A stretch of 64,000 nt of DNA, taken from assembly GCF_000003605.2 (NCBI RefSeq), contig NW_003120922.1, positions 653,409 through 717,408 on the forward strand, written 5' to 3'. Shown here piece by piece: positions 1 through 12,876 of the stretch (positions are counted from its first letter, which is position 1; each line of letters begins with the position of its first letter). The stretch is from Saccoglossus kowalevskii. Lineage: Eukaryota > Hemichordata > Enteropneusta > Harrimaniidae. The translations under genes and the position numbers were made by a program. The notes beneath the pieces were generated by a model that did no database searches, had not been told where the DNA came from, and saw only the letters and a list, made by a program, of their open reading frames with translations.

Positions 1-3000
1 TCTCATGGCTCTCTCATTTTCGACGAGATCTCGGCCGCCATTTGCAAATAAGGACTATTGTTATTTTCCAATATGTCAATCTGAGCGGTCATGGATCGCA
101 TGAATTTTATATTTACGACTGCCCGAGATTATTTCAGTAATTCGATTACCATTTATTGTGTTCAGCAGCTACATTGTTAAGAATACTATTACTAAATATA
201 TTATTTACTCATGATTCTGTGAGCATGGAAATTTGGAGGGAAGATTCATTAGAATAACTTTATACAATATTGACGACATTTTAATGATGAATTCTCTATT
301 CCGAAAATGATATGACCCACTAGTGGATTTCATCCTCGATTTCTCATTAGGCAGTAAGCATCGTTGTCTAATTTGAAACTGACAGATAATAACCAGACGT
401 GCCCTGGGTCACTTGTTTAATTGATTTATTTCTACATTGTGATTTCCCCGTAATAGCATATAAATAATGGGACGGATTATTGTGCAAGTTTCCAGGTAGT
501 ACAAACATAACATGTTTATAGGATATAGATCTGAATTATAAATCAGAGTTGGGACAATTGAATATTTTCAGCGTTCACTTATTGTTAGCTAGATGCATTA
601 TTTGGTTTTCGAATCGAAAAAGAATGATATGAAATTTTTATTTATAAGATTATTGGGCGAAATCAGATGATGCGTAATGCCTGTAAGATGTCCATAAATA
701 TGACAATCTTTTTAGCATCTTTTTAATTTAAAAACCTAATTAAAGCGCGGTGGTCGTCGCGCAACCTTATTCAAAATTCGGGTAAATTAAACATTGTATT
801 TTACACGCGTTGTGTACGTATTATGATTTCCATATGGAACAGAACATGCCTAATGAAGTTTTGAATAACTTTATGATTCTTGAGATTTTGTTTTTCAAAT
901 CACATTTCTTGAATACCAAAATATTTGATCTGCTATCTCAAAAAAATGTGAAACACATGAGATATCACACGACATACACAATACAACAAATTTTATGATT
1001 TCAAGAATACCAAGTCTGCCATTGCTGTTACTTTATGCTGTTCTAATAATAGTAGCGATTTTATCCGCGATGCTAAAAATGAACAAATGATACGATATGC
1101 TGTTCCTTTCGCTACCCAGAACCGATCATGTGTCGATTTCTCCTTTGTAAATTGGTTACACGTTATCTTTGATATCATTCCCACCGTGTATTCAATTATT
1201 GTTCAAATGGAAGATCACTCTACTTTCAGCACCCCCCTGGGAAACATCAAACGGACGTCTTATTAACGTGAGTTAATATACAGCCATTTGGTTGAATTAT
1301 TTCACCATTCATCTTTTAGTATATGCAGATCAACAATGTCATGACGTCACTTACGTTGTATTGTTGAAGTGCAACCAGCGTGTTTGTTCACGTCCCCTCA
1401 AGATTCCGGAGACGTCCAGAGCTTAACCCGTGACGCATGGGCAAATTACGAGATGACGTTCAAGCTTACGGCATTTCCCACACTAATAACTGTTGGTTTA
1501 ATGACGTTTAAGAATATGACAATAATCAATTTTCTTTTGAGTATATTGTTAATATTTGTAATGAAGGTTATTTATTGTGCATGTAATAGCTATTTGGAAA
1601 TATGTACATCTTATCTATCGTTGTTGCTAGGGGAACTGTGGTACACTTATTGTAACATAATATGTAACTGCAACATTTAGAATTGGATGCATACACTCTG
1701 CGTATTCGTTATACTGGATGTTCAGTGAACAAGATTAGAAATGCAATAATGATTCAATAAACTGCGACTATATACCATGCATATGTCATCAGAACTTTGA
1801 GTGATAGTTGAAAAATCAGTTGGAACGCAGTAGTTTCAATTTTTATATAAATTTCCATTACGGGAAACCATTTATAATCAATTTCTAGAATTAGAAGTAT
1901 CAATTAGAAGCTCCAATTTATTTATTTAGTATACACAGAGCCCGGTGTTTGATTATACACGCGTCTCGCGTTAGCCGGGACATTGGAAGTAAAACTCCGG
2001 GACCACGCGTATCTGCATGCGCGTAGCATCCGTGGCACTTGTTATGCTGACAAAATAGAACCGTGCTCAGTACGGTCTGTTAGCAATATTACAAATCCCC
2101 CATGTGAAGTAGCCAATGACGCCAACACAACCACGCGTTTGATGCTCGCTTACGCACAGCCAAACACTACAGCAGTCATGAACAGTAGTAAAAAATGAAT
2201 TGATCACCGCCACGAGATAGATGGGTCTCTTATTTGCTTCAATGAATGCAAATCAGAGACGCATATTGGTTAGGTGCGTTCTGAAGCAAATCGCATGCCA
2301 CGGGTTAATTGCCCTGAAAAAAACGACTCGGCGGGAAAATATACACGGCCCACTTGACCAGAGTTCTGAAGGAGAAACGCTCAACAAATTCCGATATCAA
2401 TGTTTGTGCTTAACCGAGTTTTTCCTTTACACTGAAATACAGTTATCAAGACTTTATTACACGGACGTTGATTAAACTATCCAAACAGTTACTTAAATAT
2501 ACTATATCTCCACTAAAACAGACAAAACAAAAGACGTCGTACCCAATGATCACCCATTGTAGACGAATCGCATTAATACAGTATAGCATAACTGAAGACA
2601 AGTGGTGTTAGGTAGATTATTTTTTTCCATCTTCCATCTAACTATCTCTCCTTCTTTTTTCGTCTTTTCTTTTCACACCTGGATTTCATGTGACTTCATA
2701 AAACCCTTTTTGTTTTCAGCCTGTATATGTTCTTCACTTTAAATTTATGCATATCACCATGGTTATAATTGTAGTCAGGCGACGCTTCTTCGTGACGCGG
2801 CAACTATTAAGTCTAGACGTATAAAGAGTAATAGATTTCACACATCCTTGGTTTAATTGAATTTCCTGATGAAAAACAAACATTTATTGACCTTTACGTC
2901 TGTCTCCAAACGTATGCCATTTCATAAGTCATATCGATTTACATAGACAACCGGTTTAATCCAGTTTGTATTCACAGGGCTCTTACGCAAAAGCTGTGTG

Positions 3001-3660
3001 AAGAGCCCACAGCCAATTGCGCAAACAGTAAGTGTTAATTATATAAACAATCTCGTATTACCAGTTTTGTTCTAACGCTGATAAGGGTTAAGGGCGACCG
3101 GTACGAATCGATTAAACGTCGCGGTCATAGTAGTTTTTTGACATATATATTTAATTAGCCTTCTTGTGTTGACTTTTGAAGGAAACTATAACGCATGTTC
3201 GTGGTCGGGCAACGTCGTATCGCTCGCGTAGTTGCATGCAATCCGTTCGACCATTGGAAGCCTCGCCCTAAAAATACGACGTCAATTACGTGCTTGACGC
3301 GAATACAGACGCGCTGGGGCTACGCTCGCAACATTTCACAGACCGGTCTGCATAAGCCAAGGGGTATTTCGAAATAGAAATCGATAAATAACAATCGAAA
3401 AATAACAACCGAAAACAACTCATTCTATCAATAATGTAGTTTTAGTGCGATTGGCTATTGAAACATTACAAATACGCTCTAAATATAGTTGAACTTAATA
3501 GTTAATTATGTGAACTAAATGCTAATAATATCACTGACTCTGGGTGTCGATAATACAGCATATGTAAAAGCTTTAGACGTTTATTGAACATATGTTTACC
3601 AAACTAATTATTTTTTACTGGATACTAAAAATATTGGGCACAGACGCAACTCAATGGCAA
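1..3660. other. AT-rich noncoding stretch, no supported gene
   Basis: Only short chance frames occur here (none above about 105 codons). None has a signal peptide, a recognisable domain or a convincing splice junction. I see no clear repeat or RNA gene. Confidence 0.5.
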
Positions 3661-3667
3661 AAGTAGA

Positions 3668-3965
3668 AGGGGGAGCGAATTGCGGACTCAGGCGTCGCAG
3701 CGGACAGCTCCATGATGCGACTCGCCTGTGAATTGCATCATGACGCTGAGCGCGTGGTACCTGGTTGCAACCTTCCACCAGCAGAGACTGTACAGGCGGG
3801 CGTCATGGCTGGCGTCCCCCTGGCGGGAGCCTGCAGATAGACTCACAACCCCAGGGGGATGGACAGCGTGGGTACCCGTGTAAAGTCTGCTTGGTCTGTG
3901 GTGGAAACCCCCAAATTTAAAGGCAGGACGATGTGTTGCGGGAGATGGGGCTTTACACGAATAGT
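3668..3965. repeat. GC-rich block with nested inverted repeats; possible old SINE-like or structured element
   Basis: About 300 bp of clearly GC-rich sequence sits abruptly in AT-rich surroundings. Three perfect inverted repeats are visible: CATGATGC at 3711-3718 with GCATCATG at 3735-3742; TCCCCCTGG at 3815-3823 with CCAGGGGGA at 3851-3859; and CGTGTAAAG at 3877-3885 with CTTTACACG at 3951-3959. The open frame across it on the minus strand has no recognisable protein features. I could not find tRNA A and B boxes, so the SINE label is only a guess. It could instead be a fragment of a larger repeat, or a structured RNA or regulatory element. Confidence 0.4.
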
Positions 3966-6900
3966 AAAACATATTTCGTCTGTTTATATGCAAATTATTC
4001 AATATCTTTGTGTATTTTTGTAAAAGTTGATTTCAAGAACGGCTTGTTCAATTGTCTTCTAATTTGGAACAAAAAATGCTGACATTTTATTTCACAATAG
4101 GTTTTAAGAAATTTTTTAATAGGCGGGGATTTAATAAAGTGAAATTGGAGTAAGATTACGGTGTCATGTATTCGAAAATGCAATATGGAAAAAAACATAG
4201 ATCTTGTTATTGTTGTTTGATACTTTAAACCAAACTGGAATATGATTTAACAAACATCAATATTTGGTGTCATTAATTTGAAATGGATTAGATAGTTACA
4301 TTACCTAAATTTTGCCACTAAACACCCGTCTTAACGTTCCTCAGAATGTATGTTTATTAAACCTTTTTTTAACGTACGTAATAATCAAAACTATTTTGGG
4401 TTTATTTTGGTTGCGAATTTCATAATATGCGAAACAAGGTATTTTTCCAAAAATATTTATCTTTTATTTTGTATTGCTATAAACTAAGCATTAATATACA
4501 ATTTCGAATATGTGTACAACTTTCTTAAATGTCCTGGTTTTTGCAGTCAATGTAAAGATGCTGTTTTTTTTTCAACACAGTTCTCATGGCACTGAATAAT
4601 CGCGAGCGTTTCCATGACGATTTAATGATTTTTAAACCAGTCTCTTCAGTCGGAAATTTGCCACCGACTTGAAAGAAGCAATCAGAAAATTCGAACATTT
4701 ATTATTGAAAAGTAAGCTTGTCGAAACTATTAGCTGAATTACAAACAATCAACATTTAACGCAAAGCGGGTATACAACATGTTCTTATTTAATTGCTAAA
4801 CAGTATTGCTTCCGACTTATGATTTCGTGAAATGTCAAGTCAATTTTGTGCGACGAACCAAGAATTATATATATGGACAATTAGTGCACTACTCGATAAT
4901 ATATTAAATTACAGTACACAGAACGGTAAAAACAATAAAATTCCAAATTGTCGATCACGGTCGAAAAAAAATAAAAACTAGGCATCAGGTTCAAATCGAT
5001 AATCCTAATACGAGTGTGGTCAGCAGGGCATCGTTTCTCGTTTCCATGGAAACAACACGCACTCGAGTCGAGATGGGAATTGCATGTTACAGTTCATCTT
5101 TCATCAGGTATTCTTTTTTTCAAAGCAGGTACATTTTTTTTACAGTTTAAATGTCCATCGTTCAACAGCTCGTAGCCAGGCCTTATTTTCGTATTTTCGT
5201 ATTTTCGCAATCACGTGTCACTGTGCACGTGGTAGTGCCAATAAACGTCAATAAACAAATTTGCGAAAGATACTTTAACATGCGTTCGTTATTTAGTTTA
5301 ATGCATAGTATTTGTAGCATCAGATTCATAATCAGGAGAGTCGACCCGCCTACCGTAGGGGGGGGGGTGTACCGCAGAAGGAAAGGCCGAAAATAATTCA
5401 ATAATAAATGTAACAGTGAAAGAACCTTGGTTAAGATCTGCTGGTGCATGTGTTCGACTGAGGCCTGGTTAAATTTCCACGGGGCACTCGTTATAGGAAG
5501 ATGGCCAAAGAGCTTTGTCATGTAGTCCCAACCTTGAATATGGTTTCTGTCCCAAAATATATATGTCAGCACTCACACATGGATATTCCACGTTTAAAAA
5601 AATGTTCGCAGCTGTCGGTTTCCTCCCCCCCCCCACCACACACAAGACATTCACAAAAAGTTGTCAAATTTGGTGTTAAATTGCATAACAATACTTATTG
5701 TTGGGTTATATAAACTGTAAAACTGAATATTGTTGTTGTGTGTATTACAGTGCCGTATTTGTGTAAAAAAATGCATTTTTGGTCAACAAATTTTAGGATA
5801 ACAAAATATAGAGAACAGTCACGACCAACAGACACGATATGTGATGTTTTTTCACCCTGTTTCACAGACCTACATTTTAAGTATGACAATCCACCATAGA
5901 AACCTATCGCCGCCACTCACTCAAATACAACCATTATTGCACAGGGACTCGTGACCTTCATATAGATCAGTATCATCGGGGTACAATATTTTGCAAATTG
6001 AATAAAATTGTCCACAATTTCATACAGAAGTAGAATTCTACTCTAAGCAGATGTAAAATACGCATGCAAGTGAAACCTAGAATTTATCTTCAATATAATA
6101 CTATTTATATAACATTTGCACGGTCTGTCAGTTGTATTTTAGCACTAAATAGTAGATTCCAGTATTCCTCCCATCTGTGAATATGTTTGCATTTATATTG
6201 ATCATAAGGAATAATTAATAAATTATGATATGCACATTTATCTGAAAACTCATAAAACATGTCATATGTCTTTTATATATTGACGGTAACGCCACGCAAC
6301 GAAAAACGGAGATGCTCAGTTTAATCTTAAAAATAGCATCATAAATGCTGAAAATTAATTAGAATATTAAATCAATCACGGCAACCTCTAAACATCTTGT
6401 CATCAACAAAACATATTAGTTTTTATATGGACGCCATCACAGGTCACATTTTCGTAAACTTGAAAGCTCCTGATTGATAATGTAAGTTTCAATCAATTTG
6501 TTGGTTACAATGAAGACCTTTTTTCATGCACAGATTTTTTTCCCGCGCAAGCTCTAACAAAATTAATATCAAGAATTGTCATGTTTGATCACGTGATTCT
6601 GCTTGTCGTAATTTGTCAAAACAAATGAAGCGTATCCCAAACCCCAAGCTGCCTAATAGCACAACGTAAATCAAAAACGTATCACCTCCAAAAAAGTACA
6701 TAGTCAACATTTATGTCTAGGCATCACGATTGTACTTTTTAAACTGTTCTTCTTGCTATGAAATCAGACCAAACGCACATTTTCTTTATTCATGTCCACA
6801 CACCAACAGAACAATTCTTTTGCAATCACGCTAAAATGTATCGATTATTGTCATTGCATAGGTATGTCGTTTATTCAGCTGTCAGTCCCATGCATGCACG

Positions 6901-9900
6901 TCGTAGTATTGATGTATTGAAGGCAAAATGCAATAAACCTAAGTACTTGTACTATAACTAATTCGTCTTCTAAGGCCGTACGGCGATAATAAATCCGCTT
7001 GTCCAAAAATATGTAGCAATGTGGGTAACTGTAATAATAATTCCCGATCCTCCTTAAAAAAATGTAAAAAAAAAATGAGAAAAGATAAAGAAGATAAGAT
7101 AAAGAATCTTTAGTAGGTTATGCCAGAAAGATTAAAGAGAACAGAACCACAGATAATGGTTAATATATGCATTTATTGCATCATATATTAGTTGCGTGTA
7201 TATCAAATCATTTTTACACTAAAAATGATTCCTCGAATGTGCAATTAATGGGACCATGAAGACGATAACACTGGCACAGCACACATAAAATTTCCAGATA
7301 ATTACGTGGCTTGTAGAATAAAAAGATAATCGGAGAGAGAGTTGACATTATGTTCTCGCTCTAAAAACACACCTTTCCCTGTATTTCAATCATGTAGCAA
7401 GAATGCTAACTGTAGTGCTTCTGAACTTATACTGATAATTGCTATTCTGTAAATATATTTGTTTCTTGGTTTATTACGTAACATATAATCAGATTGTTTT
7501 CTTTATTTAAAAATAAACGGATTTATGTTAATAATTGCTCGACCTCACCAGATTTGTAGTTCGCGAATACGATCATAACCACGTATTATTTCTTCGTGTT
7601 TTTTAACCTTTTAAGCTTCTTCTGCGGCATTTTGAATATGAGATTTCGAATGATCGTTTTATTTTCAGGATGAAACGTGGAAAAAATAAGTTGAGAAATA
7701 CACAATACCATGTACACCTAATCTGTTCTAATACGTTTTACGGGAAAATTGGCGAATCAGGTTTAGGTTAACACTCTAGCGATACGCTGTGCCTATTATC
7801 TTGGATCAGGACTTATGGATGTGGCTTAGTGTGTATCACGTACAAACTCATTATTCAATGCTGGATTACGACAGTGGTATCAAAGTTATTATCCACAAGC
7901 ATACATTCTAATATACTCTCAATATATTCACAGAGATCTGGGATATGTGTGTTTTCTCTTGTGCTGCATCAGAAACACGTTAGATGAAACAGTGCTTCGC
8001 AGGTGCTCTCATTTTCAACCGAACCAACGCAAATATGTGTGTGATCTTTTCACTATAAAATTAAGATTAAGGTTTTTTATTTATTTTTAATTATGTTTTT
8101 TTTTATAACTCTACCACGAGCAAATATCCAAACACTATAGTATGCCTAAATATGTATGCAATTAGATGAGCATTATCTACGTTAAGTTTATTCAGTTGGT
8201 GGGTGATTGCAAACATAAATAGCTCCCAGAATTTTGGGTTCGTTTGGATCTGAATTTATTCGCACACAGAAAGGTTAATTATTTGAATTAACGTGATTAA
8301 TTACGTAACTAACGCGTTATTTGACACATTGCTACAAGTGATCAACACAAACTTTTAGACAATTTTTTTTCATTGATCAAGTATACTCCTTCATAGGATG
8401 ACAGATTCACAGGAAACAACATTGAAAAACCTTCTTACTTTTAAACTTTGAACTTTTCTGACAAACAACAAAACGTAGCTGCATCTATACCCCGATACGC
8501 ATATGCAATTGGAGGTATATTGTTTTAGCGATAATATTGCTAACCAATTTCGAAACAATATAATAAGCCGTACCTAGTATAACAAATTGTCATTATCATT
8601 TAATTAAATATATTATATCCACAGGCTTCATAACAGTTGCAATGAACATATCTTGGTACGATATCGGAACAAGTTTATCCCGGTTTTTTTTTTGGTCAAC
8701 ATATAATTATTACACATAACTAATAGTTGGGCAAATAGAATAGACGGAAATACAATAAACAAGTCTTGCATTTAAACATACGACGTGGTATTGAGTTATC
8801 GCTATTTTAAACACACGCGATATACTCAAAACCCAAGTATGCCCTGGTTCTATTGTAGGCGAGTATAAACAGTCACAATCCTTGCCTCGCGCATGGCCAC
8901 ACCCTCACTACCAGCCACATCTCAGACTAGTTCCTAGCTCGTTAGCCAAACAAGTTCAAATGTATCTGCAAGGCACGTGCGTGTTTAAAAAAATGGAATC
9001 CGCGTAGAATGTGTATCCATGGTTTTAAGATGTTTTTCATCATTTGATTGTTTTTCGTCTTTGGTTGTTTGGGCAGTCTCGTCTGTTTACATAATTACGC
9101 CCATGTACGACGAGGAAATAATTACACTATCGGTAGTGCCAATGGGAATAAATTCATAATTTATTTTTACTTAAGCTAATCTATATAAATACCTATTAGG
9201 GTATGTATATTATATACATATATCTAAGAATCTACGATGTGAGAGAAAACGACTGTGGTCATGTCTTGTGTTTATTTTGCTCAATTGGTTAAGTCGAGGG
9301 ACAATGGGAAAACATTGTGACGTTTTAAATCGTATTAAGCTAGATCCTTCATGTAATTTTAGTGTAACTACTACCATATAATCAATTCGACGTGAGTGGG
9401 TATTTTGACAATAATTCCCTTAGTGTGCGTTCTCCATGTGTTCATATGCTCATTTCATTTGACAGGAAAATAATGTTCTTGTTTATTGCTGCATTCATAC
9501 ATTGATGCGATATACTGAAAAAATGAAACAGACAAACGTTTGTAAACTTCGTACTGTAAAATACTTTATTTTCGTCATTTTCGCTGAGGGGGTGATTAAG
9601 TGGAGACAAATATATCGAATATACCTTTTTCTTACATTTTATATTAATTTAGTAAAAATTAATTTCAACTAAGTAAGAGTATTTTACAATACTGTGTTGA
9701 CAAATTGTATAGAACAGAAAACAATGATAAACATATTCAGGAACAGTATGTGTAAAACAGCACATGTTCTCATTCGTAACTACGTCGATAACACTATTTA
9801 GTAATCATGTTCAACACCAATTACGTGTCATAAAATATTTTGGTAGACAGACGATGCTGGAATCTACGTAAATTCACTGTCATATATGCGAAGTACTGAC

Positions 9901-11623
9901 TACGGATATCGACTTTCGCGTATACCTATTACACACACGTATGCGCAATCAGGGACGCGTTTGAATTGTTGACGAGTGTACTTTAATTCGGCACACTAAT
10001 GTGAGACATCGATTATACACGTTAAAATGGCAGTATATTCAGAACATATTCCAACTGCATATGCAACAAACTATGTTTTCTACATTCAGAGACAACTATA
10101 TAATTTGACAATAAGCCCATAAAAACTGTTATAGAGATGCATATATGTAATATTTGGTATTTAACAACTATCTGTTTTTGGTTTGTAAAAATGATTTTAC
10201 CTGTGGCTGAACACTGCTGCACAATACTATATGAGCTCACATAGATATTTTAGCTAACTGAAACTAATCCATTGTTACGGTAGGCGAACCTAAATAAAAA
10301 AAATGATATTATTACAATTCCCGAAATCTTCAATGTATTTCCACGACACAGTCGCCTATATATATAATGTGCGTTTTAATTAAATGAATGTAACAATCAA
10401 TGTGCGGAAATAAATCTGACCTTGATGCTTTAATTATTTGAGAATTTAATGTAAACCACGTGTGTCATTAGATAGAATTGACCCCCGGCTTTTAAAGTAT
10501 AGGCTAATTAGCTGGTGATTACGTAGATGCAGTGTATCTGACTCGCTGAGTAGCCCAAGTGTTTTGTATTTGCATATAACGCAACAATAACACAGTTAGT
10601 ACTCTCAACAACCGCCCGAAGGCGATTCTTCTCACAGAATACAACGAACAATTAACTTTCCTGGGACATCTATGTAGCAGAGTATAGATCGGTCGAGCTA
10701 CATGAAAAGCTTGTCACGTTTTCCTTACCACCAATTATGATTAATGCGGCAACGCCATGGCAACCTGCCTCCGAGTAACTTAAATCGCGGAGTAGCTGAG
10801 GAGGTGGTTCAATAACAACGATGTGTTGAAAAGATAATCAATCCCACTGAATGAATAACTCAACGATTTTCTGCCAAACTTTTTTTTATCTCGATAACTC
10901 GTACGTATTGCCGGGTGTCGTTACGTTATGTTCCACGTGCACGTACGGAACTGAGAGAATTTAGCACCCGTTAATTCCCAGCAAATGTAACTGCCGATCA
11001 ATTAAAATCAACGTTATTTTTGTCGGTGTGTAATACTTAACAAGCATTTAAAGCACGGCTAAACAAAGACAAATAATACCTTATTGCTGTTACTGGTCGA
11101 TGAAGGGTCTTTAAGAGACTGTTTATCTACTGAAACGCCAAGCTTTCAATGCAAATATCATTCGCGTTTTCTTTTATAAAAAGTTTCGAAAACGCACAGA
11201 GCAAAGAAATATCTACTTAGACGTGTTTATATTTAGAATTCGATCTGTTGTGAAATAATCCGGCGTAATACGCTTTACATATTCCGTCGATAGTTGAAAA
11301 GATATTACTTCATATTTGAATACGATACTGCCTTGTTATTCCAAAAAAATATTCGTTCCATCAGAGCTTCCAGGGTTTTTCCCAATCGCTTCCTGGAGAT
11401 TCCGTCCCAGCGGCGTGTATAGTGTAAAATATGTGCATACCCCATTGTCCCTATTGTTCTATCTTCCTGCTATTTATATTAAACATACTCATTATGCTAA
11501 TTATTATTCATATACGAACACGGCTGCTGAACAATTGGTGGTACGTCATTGGGCAGACAAATAAGCCGGATAAATCAATGCAATATACGCTGTAAATAAC
11601 ACGCACAAAACGCAATTATATGG
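3966..11623. other. AT-rich noncoding stretch with simple repeats
   Basis: No coding exon is supported. Visible items are homopolymer runs (a G9 run near 5350 and a C run near 5627), a purine-rich simple repeat around 7055-7110, an RFX X-box palindrome at 5040-5053 (listed separately), and a half X-box at 10751-10765. Confidence 0.45.
5040..5053. promoter_or_regulatory. Palindromic RFX X-box motif
   Basis: The 14-mer GTTTCCATGGAAAC is a perfect palindrome and fits the RFX transcription-factor consensus GTHNYY-AT-RRNAAC at every position. No gene start is apparent next to it, so function is inferred from the motif alone. Confidence 0.35.
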
Positions 11624-11663
11624 GAAATGTACGAAAGCCGAGAGGGGCCTTCCTACTTCACAG

Positions 11664-11765
11664 TTCTAACTTCCGAGTTCCGACTTCTAACTTCCGAGTT
11701 CCGACTTCTAACTTCCGAATTCCGACTTCTAACTTCCGAATTCCGACTTCTAACTTCCGAGTTAC
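11664..11765. repeat. 21-bp minisatellite in left arm of the foldback element
   Basis: Five successive units of the type TTCTAACTTCCGAGTTCCGAC lie here, four full and one partial. Two of them have a G-to-A change (GAATTCC for GAGTTCC). The unit length is divisible by three, which keeps frames open, so the short open frames over this array are not genes. Confidence 0.9.
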
Positions 11766-11930
11766 TATTGTTGCAAACCGCAGGAGCAAAAAAGTACATA
11801 GTAGTCTATCATTTGTGCACAGAATTGTTTTGCATACAGGTTATGGGGTGAGATCAGCGCCAAAATTATTTTTATTTTTATAATGCATTGATATATTCCT
11901 AGAGGCCTGCAATGAGAAGCACGGAGTGGC

Positions 11931-12053
11931 AAATCTGAAGTCTGAAGAGAGAACTCTCAAGTTCGAATTCAAAGTCAGAAGTGGAAATGTGAAGTCGAAA
12001 ATTGGAATTAAGAATTTGGAAGTAAGAATTTGGAAGTCAGAAGTCGGAAATTT
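11931..12053. repeat. Degenerate inner array of the foldback element
   Basis: This purine-rich stretch of GAAGT/GGAAGTCAGAAGTCGG-like words resembles the arm minisatellite read on the opposite strand. It lies just inside the left arm, so the left arm could also pair with this array. Confidence 0.5.
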
Positions 12054-12756
12054 AAAATGTGTAAATATAGGAGTCTTGATATATATATATATACATAAAT
12101 ATATAAGTTAAAGCATATAATCTGATATTTCGGGGAAAACATGAAACATAAAATTATATTTGTACCCTTAAAAAAAAGTGAAAGTCAATTTCATGATTAA
12201 TAATATACCTATCGAATCTGAAAAAATAATAATTAATGTCATTTAGTGGAACCAACGTTCCTTGCACTCTTTCCATACCTCATGTCCGAAAAAAAAAATA
12301 AGTGAATGTCAGTGTCCGCCAAGTATAGGTGAGACTGATGATTAATCTGTTTGGGTAGCAGTTTTCACTTATATTTGACTCACAAGAATAAAGCAATTAC
12401 CAGGGAACGTGTCACAAAGTAGAATATAATCAGGGCATATAATCAGGCGACTTGTCCCCAGATAGATGATAATCAGTGGACTTGTCTTAACTAAGGTAGA
12501 TCACAATGAAGGGACTATGGGTAGAATATTATCAGGTCATTTTTTCCAAGGTAGAATATATTCAAATGCAAAGACAATATAAATATGGTTAGACAATGCC
12601 AATCATAATGCAAAGATAATATAAAACTAATTTTAGCGCTGATCTCACCCCATAACCTGTATGCAAAACAATTCTGTGCACAAATGATAGAAACTACTAT
12701 GAAGTTTCATCACTACAGATGACGGTACTTTTTGCTCCTGTGGTTTGCAACCATAA

Positions 12757-12836
12757 TAACTCGGAAGTTAGAAGTTGGAACTCGGAAATTAGTAGACGGA
12801 ACTCGAAAGTTAGAAGTCGGAACTCGGAAGTTGGAA
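12757..12836. repeat. 21-bp minisatellite in right arm of the foldback element
   Basis: About four units of the same 21-bp repeat, inverted relative to the left arm. One central unit is more diverged. The right arm has roughly one unit fewer than the left. Confidence 0.85.
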
Positions 12837-12876
12837 CTGTGAAGTAGGAAGGTCCTTCTCGGCTTTCGTAGAAATG

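Larger units (their letters stand above)
11630..12870. mobile_element. Foldback-type DNA element, complete, with 6-bp target duplication
   Basis: The ends are inverted: TACGAAAGCCGAG at the left and its complement ending GGCTTTCGTA at 12870. GAAATG flanks both ends (11624-11629 and 12871-12876), a 6-bp target-site duplication. The terminal inverted repeats are about 260 bp each (11630-11888 and 12606-12870). Each has an outer unique part, an array of 21-bp units, and an inner unique part (a block around TTGTGCACAGAATTG, then GGTGAGATCAGCGC). The centre has a further degenerate purine-rich array (11931-12053) and loosely repeated GTAGAATAT-type units (about 12419-12570). No transposase frame is present, so it is non-autonomous. 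Long inverted repeats built of short tandem units are known from Drosophila FB and sea urchin TU foldback elements; a direct relationship is not shown. The arms differ by scattered substitutions and by array copy number, so it is not a very recent insertion. Confidence 0.85.

Noticed and set aside
11664-11765. Regular short repeats considered as a CRISPR array
   Set aside because: The units are directly abutting with no unique spacers, in an animal-type genome, and inside an inverted-repeat element.
11620-11883. Open frame with repeated SNFRVPT motifs
   Set aside because: It is the translation of the 21-bp minisatellite in the foldback element. Other frames over the same array are also open.
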